Shown here: positions 50,802 through 62,030 of the stretch, piece by piece | Numbering within the stretch: position 1 is the first letter of the stretch | How the letters are laid out: each line of letters begins with the position of its first letter | Origin: Hydractinia symbiolongicarpus | Taxonomy: Eukaryota; Cnidaria; Hydrozoa; Anthoathecata; Hydractiniidae | Length of the DNA stretch: 64,000 bases | Assembly: GCF_029227915.1 (NCBI RefSeq) | Contig: NC_079879.1 | Coordinates: 30,944,501-31,008,500 of the forward strand | Direction: 5' to 3' | Notes under the pieces: generated by a model | The model's input: only the letters and a program-made list of their open reading frames with translations | The model's database searches: none | Told to the model about the DNA's origin: nothing | Position numbers and translations under genes: made by a program

Positions 50802-52223
50802 TATACTTTTGACTATACGGGCCGAGTCCGGGATTTACGGGAAATCGCGGGTTTTCGTTTGCCGGCGATTAAACTTCTTTTATTCAGCGTCTCATCAAAA
50901 ATGAAAACAAGTTTGAAGACTACAAGCCTCATGCGTTTTAGTGGTGAAAAAATAATTTAAAAAATCGTTCGGGAAATGAGTTTACTCCCTGGGTACTTTC
51001 TTTGTATACTTTTGACTATACGGGTCAAGCCCGGGATTTACGGGAAATCGTGGGTTTTCATTTGCTGGGGATTAAACTTCTTTTAATCAGCGTCTCATAA
51101 AAAATGAAAACATTTTTGAAAACTACAAGTCTTATGCGTTTTAGTTGTGAAAAAATAATTTAAAAAATCGTTGTGGAAATGAGTTTACTCACAGGGTACT
51201 TTCTTTGTATACATTCGACTGTACGGGCCAAGCCCGGGATTTACGGGAAATCGCGGGTTTTGGTTTGCCGGCGATTAAACCTCTTTCATTAAGCGTCTCA
51301 TCAAAAATGAAAACATTTTTGAAAACTACAAGTCTCATGCGTTTTAGTGGTGAAAAAAAAATTTAAAAATTCGTTCGGGAAATGAGTTTACTCCCTGGGT
51401 ACTTTCTTTGTATACATTCGACTACACGGGCCAAGCCCGGGATTTAGGGGAAATCGCTGGTTTTCGTTTGCCGGCGATTAAACGTCTTTTATTCAGTGTC
51501 TCATCAAAAATGAAAACATTTTTGAAAACTACAAGTCTCATGCGTTTTAGTGGTGAAAAAATAATTTAAAAAATCGTTTTGGAAATGAGTTTACTCACAA
51601 GCTACTTTCTGTGTATACATTCGACTATACGGGCCATGCCCGGGATTTACAGGAAATCGCGGGTTTTCTTTTGCCGGCGATTAAACCACTTTCATTAAGC
51701 GTCTCATCAAAAATGAACACATTTCTGAAAACTACAAGTCTCATGCGTTTTAGTGGTAAAAAAATAATTTAAAAAATCGTTCGGGAAATGAGTTTACTCC
51801 CTGGGTACTTTCTTTGTATACTTTTGACTATACGGGCCAAGCCCGGGATTTACGGGAAATCGCGGGTTTTCGTTTGCCGGCGATTAAACTTCTTTTATTC
51901 AGCGTCTCATAAAAAATGAAAACATTTTTGAAAACTACAAGTCTTATGAGTTTTAGTGGTGAAAAAATAATTTAAAAAATCGTTGTGGAAATGAGTTGAC
52001 TCACAGGGTACTTTCTTTGTATACATTCGACTATAAGGGCCAAGCCCGGAATTTACGGGAAATCGCGGGTTTTCGTTTGCCGGCGATTAAACCTCTTTCA
52101 TTAAGCGTCTCATCAAAAATGAAAACATTTTTGAAAACTACAAGTCTCATGCGTTTTAGTGGTGAGAAAAAAATTTAAAAAATCGTTCGGAAAATGAGTT
52201 TACTTCCTGGGTACTTTCTTTGT
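50802..52223 (+). repeat. 7-mer tandem duplication, copy 2 (1422 bp)
   Basis: Same seven subtypes in the same order as copy 1. Seen differences include GGGTCAAGCCC near 51,024 for GGGCCAAGCCC, and the normal ATTTAAAA near 52,175. The copy boundary is uncertain by up to about 100 bp because both flanks match. Confidence 0.78.
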
Positions 52224-54276
52224 ATACTTTTGACTATACGGGCCGAGTCCGGGATTTACGGGAAATCGCGGGTTTTCGTTTGCCGGCGATTAAACTTCTT
52301 TTATTCAGCGTCTCATAAAAAATGAAAACATTTTTGAAAACTACAAGTCTTATGAGTTTTAGTGGTGAAAAAATAATTTAAAAAATCGTTTTGGAAATGA
52401 GTTTACTCACAAGCTACTTTCTGTGTATACATTCGACTATACGGGCCATGCCCGGGATTTACGGGAAATCGCGGGTTTTCGTTTGCCGGCGATTAAACCA
52501 CTTTCATCAAGCGTCTCATCAAAAATGAACACATTTCTGAAAACTACAAGTCTCATGCGTTTTAGTGGTGAAAAAATAATTTAAAAAATCGTTCGGAAAA
52601 TGAGTTTACTCCCTGGGTACTTTCTTTGTATACTTTTGACTATACGGGCCAAGCCCGGGATTTACGGGAAATCGCGGGTTTTCGTTTGCCGGCGATTAAA
52701 CTTCTTTTATTCAGCGTCTCATAAAAAATGAAAACATTTTTGAAAACTACAAGTCCTATGAGTTTTAGTGGTGAAAAAATAATTTAAAAAATCGTTGTGG
52801 AAATGAGTTGACTCACAGATACTTTCTTTGTATACATTCGACTATACGAGCCAAGCCCGGAATTTACGGGAAATCGCGGGTTTTCGTTTGCCGGCGATTA
52901 AACCTCTTTCATTAAGCGTCTCATCAAAAATGAAAACATTTTTGAAAACTACAAGTCTCATGCGTTTTAGCAGTGAGAAAAAAATTTAAAAAATCGTTCG
53001 GAAAATGAGTTTACTTCCTGGGTACTTTCTTTGTATACTTTTGACTATACGGGCCGAGTCCGGGATTTACGGGAAATCGCGGGTTTTCGTTTGCCGGCGA
53101 TTAAACTTCTTTTATTCAGCGTCTCATCAAAAATGAAAACAAGTTTGAAGACTACAAGCCTCATGCGTTTTAGTGGTGAAAAAATAATTTAAAAAATCGT
53201 TCGGGAAATGAGTTTACTCCCTGGGTACTTTCTTTGTACACTTTTGACTATACGGGCCAAGCCCGGGATTTACGGGAAATCGTGGGTTTTCATTTGCTGG
53301 GGATTAAACTTCTTTTAATCAGCGTCTCATAAAAAATGAAAACATTTTTGAAAACTACAAGTCTTATGCGTTTTAGTTGTGAAAAAATAATTTAAAAAAT
53401 CGTTGTGGAAATGAGTTTACTCACAGGGTACTTTCTTTGTATACATTCGACTGTACGGGCCAAGCCCGGGATTTACGGGAAATCGCGGGTTTTGGTTTGC
53501 CGGCGATTAAACCTCTTTCATTAAGCGTCTCATCAAAAATGAAAACATTTTTGAAAACTACAAGTCTCATGCGTTTTAGTGGTGAAAAAAAAATTTAAAA
53601 ATTCGTTCGGGAAATGAGTTTACTCCCTGGGTACTTTCTTTGTATACATTCGACTACACGGGCCAAGCCCGGGATTTAGGGGAAATCGCTGGTTTTCGTT
53701 TGCCGGCGATTAAACCTCTTTCATTAAGCGTCTCATCAAAAATGAAAATATTTTTGAAAACTACAAGTCTCATGCGTTTTAGTGGTGAAAGAATAATATA
53801 AAAAATCGTTCGGGAAATGAGTTTACTCCCTGGGTACTTTCTTTGTATACTTTTGACTATACGCGCCAAGCCCGGGATTACGGGAAATGGCGGGTTTTCG
53901 TTTGCCGGCGATTAAACGTCTTTTATTCAGTGTCTCATCAAAAATGAAAACATTTTTGAAAACTACAAGTCTCATGCGTTTTAGTGGTGAAAAGATAATT
54001 TAAAAAATCGTTTTGGAAATGAGTTTACTCACAACCTACTTTCTGTGTATACATTCGACTATACGGGCCATGCCCGGGATTTACAGGAAATCGCGGGTTT
54101 TCTTTTGCCGGCGATTAAACCACTTTCATTAAGCGTCTCATCAAAAATGAACACATTTCTGAAAACTACAAGTCTCATGCGTTTTAGTGGTAAAAAAATA
54201 ATTTAAAAAATCGTTCGGGAAATGAGTTTACTCCCTGGGTACTTTCTTTGTATACTTTTGACTATACGGGCCAAGC

Positions 54277-55088
54277 CCGGGATTTACGGGAAATCGCGGG
54301 TTTTCGTTTGCCGGCGATTAAACTTCTTTTATTCAGCGTCTCATAAAAAATGAAAACATTTTTGAAAACTACAAGTCTTATGAGTTTTAGTGGTGAAAAA
54401 ATAATTTAAAAAATCGTTGTGGAAATGAGTTGACTCACAGGGTACTTTCTTTGTATACATTCGACTATAAGGGCCAAGCCCGGAATTTACGGGAAATCGC
54501 GGGTTTTCGTTTGCCGGCGATTAAACCTCTTTCATTAAGCGTCTCATCAAAAATGAAAACATTTTTGAAAACTACAAGTCTCATGCGTTTTAGTGGTGAG
54601 AAAAAAATTTAAAAAATCGTTCGGAAAATGAGTTTACTTCCTGGGTACTTTCTTTGTATACTTTTGACTATACGGGCCGAGTCCGGGATTTACGGGAAAT
54701 CGCGGGTTTTCGTTTGCCGGCGATTAAACTTCTTTTATTCAGCGTCTCATAAAAAATGAAAACATTTTTGAAAACTACAAGTCTTATGAGTTTTAGTGGT
54801 GAAAAAATAATTTAAAAAATCGTTGTGGAAATGAGTTGACTCACAGGGTACTTTCTTTGTATACATTCGACTATAAGGGCCAAGCCCGGAATTTACGGGA
54901 AATCGCGGGTTTTCGTTTGCCGGCGATTAAACCTCTTTCATTAAGCGTCTCATCAAAAATGAAAACATTTTTGAAAACTACAAGTCTCATGCGTTTTAGT
55001 GGTGAGAAAAAAATTTAAAAAATCGTTCGGAAAATGAGTTTACTTCCTGGGTACTTTCTTTGTATACTTTTGACTATACGGGCCGAGT
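54277..55088 (+). repeat. Dimer tandem duplication (2 x 406 bp)
   Basis: Two adjacent two-monomer units (about 54,277-54,682 and 54,683-55,088) share CTTATGAG, GAGTTGACTCACAGGG and CTATAAGGGCC. The only clear difference is at the left edge, where CCAAGCCCGGG is replaced by CCGAGTCCGGG. This is the shortest multi-monomer duplication seen. Confidence 0.78.
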
Positions 55089-55720
55089 CCGGGATTTACG
55101 GGAAATCGCGGGTTTTCGTTTGCCGGCGATTAAACTTCTTTTATTCAGCGTCTCATCAAAAATGAAAACAAGTTTGAAGACTGCAAGCCTCATGCGTTTT
55201 AGTGGTGAAAAAATAATTTGAAAAATCGTTCGGGAAATGAGTTTACTTCCTGGGTACTTTCTTTGTATACTTTTGACTATACGGGCCAAGCCCGGGATTT
55301 ACGGGAAATCGTGGGTTTTCATTTGCTGGGGATTAAACTTCTTTTATTCAGCGTCTCATAAAAAATGAAAACATTTTTGAAAACTACAAGTCTTATGCGT
55401 TTTAGTTGTGAAAAAATAATTTAAAAAATCGTTGTGGAAATGAGTTTACTCACAGGGTACTTTCTTTGTATACATTCGACTACACGGGCCAAGCCCGGGA
55501 TTTAGGGGAAATCGCTGGTTTTCGTTTGCCGGCGATTAAACCTCTTTCAATAAGCGTCTCATCAAAAATGAAAACATTTTTGAAAACTACAAGTCTCATG
55601 CGTTTTAGTGATGAAAAAATAATTTAAAAAATCGTTCGGAAATTGAGTTTACTTCCTGGGTACTTTCTTTGTATACTTTTGACTATACGGGCCGAGTCCG
55701 GCATTTACGGGAAATCGCGG

Positions 55721-56936
55721 GATTTCGTTTGCCGGCGATTAAACTTCTTTTATTCAGCGTCCCATCAAAAATGAAAACATTTTTGAAAACTACAAGTCTC
55801 ATGCGTTTTAGTGGTGAAAGAATAATATAAAAAATCGTTCGAGAAATGAGTTTACTCCCTGGGTACTTTCTTTGTATACTTTTGACTATACGCGCCAAGC
55901 CCGGGATTACGGGAAATGGCTGGTTTTCGTTTGCCGGCGATTAAACTTCTTTTATTCAGTGTCTCATCAAAAATGAAAACATTTTTGAAAACTACATGTC
56001 TCATGCGTTTTAGTGGTGAAAAGATAATTTAGAAAATCGTTTTGGAAATGAGTTTACTCACAAGCTACTTTCTATGTATACATTCGACTATACGGGCCAA
56101 GCCCGGGATTTACGGGAAATCGCGGGGTTTTTTTTGCCGGCGATTAAAGCACTTTCATTAAACGTCTCATCAAAAATGAACACATTTCTGAAAACTACAA
56201 GTCTCATGCATTTTAGTGATGAAAAAATATTTTAAAAAATCGTTCGGAAATTGAGTTTACTTCCTGGGTACTTTCTTTGTATACTTTTGACTATACGGGC
56301 CGAGTCCGGGATTTACGGGAAATCGCGGGATTTTGTTTGCCGGCGATTAAACTTCTTTTATTCAGCGTCCCATCAAAAATGAAAACATTTTTGAAAACTA
56401 CAAGTCTCATGCGTTTTAGTGGTGAAAGAATAATATAAAAAATCGTTCGGGAAATGAGTTTACTCCCTGGGTACTTTCTTTGTATACTTTTGACTATACG
56501 CGCCAAGCCCAGGATTACGGGAAATGGCGGGTTTTCGTTTGCCGGCGATTAAACTTCTTTTATTCAGTGTCTCATCAAAAATGAAAACATTTTTGAAAAC
56601 TACAAGTCTCATGCGTTTTAGTGGTGAAAAGATAATTTAAAAAATCGTTTTGGAAATGAGTTTACTCACAAGCTACTTTCTGTGTATACATTCGACTATA
56701 CGGGCCATGCCCGGGATTTACGGGAAATCGCGGGTTTTCTTTTGCCGGCGATTAAACCACTTTCATTAAGCGTCTCATCAAAAATGAACACATTTCTGAA
56801 AACTACAAGTCTCATGCGTTTTAGTGGTGAAAAAATAATTTAAAAAATCGTTCGGGAAATGAGTTTACTCCCTGGGTACTTTCTTTGTATACTTTTGACT
56901 ATACGGGCCAAGCCCGGGATTTACGGGAAATCGCGG
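55721..56936 (+). repeat. 6-mer tandem duplication, copy 1 (1216 bp)
   Basis: Six monomers are repeated directly by the next feature. Within the block two related trimers lie 608 bp apart, each with GTCCCATC, GTGAAAGAATAATATAA, GGGATTACGGG lacking one T, and CTCACAAGC (56059 and 56667). The trimers differ in details that both 6-mers share: TTCGAGAAATGAG, ACATGTCTC and ATTTAGAAAATC occur only in the first of each pair. Confidence 0.83.
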
Positions 56937-58152
56937 GATTTCGTTTGCCGGCGATTAAACTTCTTTTATTCAGCGTCCCATCAAAAATGAAAACATTTTT
57001 GAAAACTACAAGTCTCATGCGTTTTAGTGGTGAAAGAATAATATAAAAAATCGTTCGAGAAATGAGTTTACTCCCTGGGTACTTTCTTTGTATACTTTTG
57101 ACTATACGCGCCAAGCCCGGGATTACGGGAAATGGCTGGTTTTCGTTTGCCGGCGATTAAACTTCTTTTATTCAGTGTCTCATCAAAAATGAAAACATTT
57201 TTGAAAACTACATGTCTCATGCGTTTTAGTGGTGAAAAGATAATTTAGAAAATCGTTTTGGAAATGAGTTTACTCACAAGCTACTTTCTATGTATACATT
57301 CGACTATACGGGCCAAGCCCGGGATTTACGGGAAATCGCGGGGTTTTTTTTGCCGGCGATTAAAGCACTTTCATTAAACGTCTCATCAAAAATGAACACA
57401 TTTCTGAAAACTACAAGTCTCATGCATTTTAGTGATGAAAAAATATTTTAAAAAATCGTTCGGAAATTGAGTTTACTTCCTGGGTACTTTCTTTGTATAC
57501 TTTTGACTATACGGGCCGAGTCCGGGATTTACGGGAAATCGCGGGATTTTGTTTGCCGGCGATTAAACTTCTTTTATTCAGCGTCCCATCAAAAATGAAA
57601 ACATTTTTGAAAACTACAAGTCTCATGCGTTTTAGTGGTGAAAGAATAATATAAAAAATCGTTCGGGAAATGAGTTTACTCCCTGGGTACTTTCTTTGTA
57701 TACTTTTGACTATACGCGCCAAGCCCAGGATTACGGGAAATGGCGGGTTTTCGTTTGCCGGCGATTAAACTTCTTTTATTCAGTGTCTCATCAAAAATGA
57801 AAACATTTTTGAAAACTACAAGTCTCATGCGTTTTAGTGGTGAAAAGATAATTTAAAAAATCGTTTTGGAAATGAGTTTACTCACAAGCTACTTTCTGTG
57901 TATACATTCGACTATACGGGCCATGCCCGGGATTTACGGGAAATCGCGGGTTTTCTTTTGCCGGCGATTAAACCACTTTCATTAAGCGTCTCATCAAAAA
58001 TGAACACATTTCTGAAAACTACAAGTCTCATGCGTTTTAGTGGTGAAAAAATAATTTAAAAAATCGTTCGGGAAATGAGTTTACTCCCTGGGTACTTTCT
58101 TTGTATACTTTTGACTATACGGGCCAAGCCCGGGATTTACGGGAAATCGCGG
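56937..58152 (+). repeat. 6-mer tandem duplication, copy 2 (1216 bp)
   Basis: This copy repeats the two trimers of copy 1 in order, for example TTCGAGAAATG near 55,838 and 57,054 and CTCACAAGC at 57275 and 57883. At the right edge GCGGGTTTTCG replaces GCGGGATTTCG, which marks the end of the copy. Confidence 0.83.
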
Positions 58153-58259
58153 GTTTTCGTTTGCCGGCGATTAAACTTCTTTTATTCAGCGTCTCATAAA
58201 AAATGAAAACATTTTTGAAAACTACAAGTCTTATGAGTTTTAGTGGTGAAAAAATAATT

Positions 58260-61200
58260 TAAAAAATCGTTGTGGAAATGAGTTGACTCACAGGGTACTT
58301 TCTTTGTATACATTCGACTATACGGGCCAAGCCCGGAATTTACGGGACATCGCGGGTTTTCGTTTGCCGGCGATTAAACCTCTTTCATTAAGCGTCTCAT
58401 CAAAAATGAAAACATTTTTGAAAACTACAAGTCTCATGCGTTTTAGTGGTGAGAAAAAAAATTAAAAAATCCGTCGGAAAATGAGTTTACTTCCTGGGTA
58501 CTTTCTTTGTATACTTTTGACTATACGGGCCAAGCCCGGGATTTACGGGAAATCGTGGGTTTTCATTTGCTGGGGATTAAACTTCTTTTATTCAGCGTCT
58601 CATAAAAAATGAAAACATTTTTGAAAACTACAAGTCTTATGCGTTTTAGTTGTGAAAAAATAATTTAAAAAACCGTTGGGGAAATGAGTTTACTCACAGG
58701 GTACTTTCTTTGTATACATTCGACTGTACGGGCCAAGCCCGGGATTTACGGGAAATCGCGGGTTTTCGTTTGCCGGCGATTAAACCTCTTTCATTAAGCG
58801 TCTCATCAAAAATGAAAACATTTTTGAAAACTACAAGTCTCATGCGTTTCAGTGGTGAAAAAGAAATTTAAAAATTCGTTCGGGAAATGAGTTTACTCCC
58901 TGGGTACTTTCTTTGTATACATTCGACTACACGGGCCAAGCCCGGGATTTAGGGGAAATCGCTGGTTTTCGTTTGCCGGCGATTAAACCTCTTTCATTAA
59001 GCGTCTCATCAAAAATGAAAACATTTTTGAAAACTACAAGTCTCATGCGTTTTAGTGATGAAAAAATAATTTAAAAAATCGTTCGGAAATTGAGTTTACT
59101 TCCTGGGTACTTTCTTTGTATACTTTTGACTATACGGGCCGAGTCCGGGATTTACGGGAAATCGCGGGATTTTGTTTGCCGGCGATTAAACTTCTTTTAT
59201 TCAGCGTCCCATCAAAGATGAAAACATTTTTGAAAACTACAAGTCTCATGCGTTTTAGTGGTGAAAGAATATTATAAAAAATTGTTCGGGAAATGAGTTT
59301 ACTCCCTGGGTACTTTCTTTGTATACTTTTGACTATACGCGCCAAGCCCGGGATTACGGGAAATGGCTGGTTTTCGTTTGCCGGCGATTAAACTTCTTTT
59401 ATTCAGTGTCTCATCAAAAATGAAAACATTTTTGAAAACTACAAGTCTCATGCGTTTTAGTGGTGAAAAAATAATTTAAAAAATCGTTCGGGAAATGAGT
59501 TTACTCCCTGGATACTTTCTTTGTATACTTTTGACTATACGGGCCGAGTCCGGGATTTACGGGAAATCGCGGGTTTTCGTTTGCCGGCGATTAAACTTCT
59601 TTTATTCAGCATCTCATCAAAAATGAAAACAAGTTTGAAGACTACAAGCCTCATGCGTTTTAGTGGTGAAAAAATAATTTAAAAAATCGTTCGGGAAATG
59701 AGTTTACTCACAGGGTACTTTCTTTGTATACATTCGACTGTACGGGCCAAGCCCGGGATTTACGGGAAATCGCGGGTTTTCGTTTGCCGGCGATTAAACC
59801 TCTTTCATTAAGCGTCTCATCAAAAATGAAAACATTTTTGAAAACTACAAGTCTCATGCGTTTTAGTGGTGAAAAAAAAATTAAAAATTCGTTCGGGAAA
59901 AGAGTTTACTCCCTGGGTACTTTCTTTGTATACATTCGACTACACGGGCCAAGCCCGGGATTTAGGGGAAATCGCTGGTTTTCGTTTGCCGGCGATTAAA
60001 CCTCTTTCATTAAGCGTCTCATCAAAAATGAAAACATTTTTGAAAACTACAAGTCTCATGCGTTTTAGTGGTGAAAAAATAATTTAAAAAATCGTTCGGA
60101 AATTGAGTTTACTTCCTGGGTACTTTCTTTGTATACTTTTGACTATACGGGCCGAGTCCGGGATTTACGGGAAATCGCGGGATTTCGTTTGCCGGCGATT
60201 AAACTTCTTTTATTCAGCGTCCCATCAAAAATGAAAACATTTTTGAAAACTACAAGTCTCATGCGTTTTAGTGGTGAAAAAATAATTTAAAAAATCGTTC
60301 GGGAAATGAGTTTACTCTCTGGGTACTTTCTTTGTATACTTTTGACTATACGGGCCGAGTCCGGGATTTACGGGAAATCGCGGAATTTCGTTTGCCGGCG
60401 ATTAAACTTCTTTTATTCAGCGTCCCATCAAAAATGAAAACATTTTTGAAAACTACAAGTCTCATGCGTTTTAGTGGTGAAAGAATAATATAAAAAATCG
60501 TTCGGGAAATGAGTTTACTCCCTGGGTACTTTCTTTGTATACTTTTGACTATACGCGCCAAGCCCGGGATTACGGGAAATGGCGGGTTTTCGTTTGCCGG
60601 CGATTAAACTTCTTTTATTCAGTGTCTCATCAAAAATGAAAACATTTTTGAAAACTACAAGTCTCATGCGTTTTAGTGGTGAAAGGATAATTTAAAAAAT
60701 CGTTTTGGAAATGAGTTTACTCACAAGCTACTTTCTGTGTATACATTTGACTATACGGGCCATGCCCGGGATTTACGGGAAATCGCGGGTTTTCTTTTGC
60801 CGGCGATTAAACTTCTTTTATTCAGCGTCTCATTAAAAATGAACACATTTCTGAAAACTACAAGTCTCATGCGTTTTAGTGGTGAAAAAATAATTTAAAA
60901 AATCGTTCGGGAAATGAGTTGACTCACAGGGTACTTTCTTTGTATACATTCGACTATACGGGCCAAGCCCGGAATTTACGAGAAATCGCGGTTTTTCGTT
61001 TGCCGGCGATTAAACCTCTTTCATTAAGCGTCTCATCAAAAATGAAAACATTTTTGAAAACTACAAGTCTCATGCGTTTTAGTGGTGAGAAAAAAATTTA
61101 AAAAATCGTTCGGAAAATGAGTTTACTTCCTGGGTACTTTCTTTGTATACTTTTGACTATACGGGCCAAGCCCGGGATTTACGGGAAATCGTGGGTTTTC

Positions 61201-62030
61201 ATTTGCTGGGGATTAAACTTCTTTTATTCAGCGTCTCATAAAAAATGAAAACATTTTTGAAAACTACAAGTCTCATGCGTTTTAGTTGTGAAAAAATAAT
61301 TTAAAAAATCGTTGTGGAAATGAGTTTACTCACAGGGTACTTTCTTTGTATACATTCGACTGTACGGGCCAAGCCCGGGATTTACGGGAAATCGCGGGTT
61401 TTCGTTTGCCGGCGATTAAACCTCTTTCATTAAGCGTCTCATCAAAAATGAAAACAATTTTGAAAACTACAAGTCTCATGCGTTTTAGTGGTGAAAAAAA
61501 ATTTTAAATATTCGTTCGGGAAATGAGTTTACTCCCTGGGTACTTTCTTTGTATACATTCGACTACACGGGCCAAGCCCGGGATTTAGGGGAAATCGCTG
61601 GTTTTCGTTTGCCGGCGATTAAACCTCTTTCATTAAGCGTCTCATCAAAAATGAAAACATTTTTGAAAACTACAAGTCTCATGCGTTTTAGTGATGAAAA
61701 AATAATTTAAAAAATCGTTCGGAAATTGAGTTTACTTCCTGGGTACTTTCTTTGTATACTTTTGACTATACGGGCCGAGTCCGGGATTTACGGGAAATCG
61801 CGGGATTTCGTTTGCCGGCGACTAAACTTCTTTTATTCAGCGTCCCATCAAAAATGAAAACATTTTTGAAAACTACAAGTCTCATGCGTTTTAGCGGTGA
61901 AAGAATAATATAAAAAATCGTTCGGGAAATGAGTTTACTCCCTGGGTACTTTCTTTGTATACTTTTGACTATACGCGCCAAGCCCGGGATTACGGGAAAT
62001 GGCTGGTTTTCGTTTGCCGGCGATTAAACT
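58260..62030 (+). repeat. 13-mer pair (period about 2636 bp)
   Basis: About 58,260-59,400 recurs at about 60,895-62,035. It is marked by GAGTTGACTCACAGGG, TTTTCATTTGCTGG (near 58,560 and 61,196), TTTTAGTTGTG, and the AGTGATGAAAA plus GTCCCATC units. A variant with AAAAGAGTTTAC at about 59,900 lies between the copies. Confidence 0.72.
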
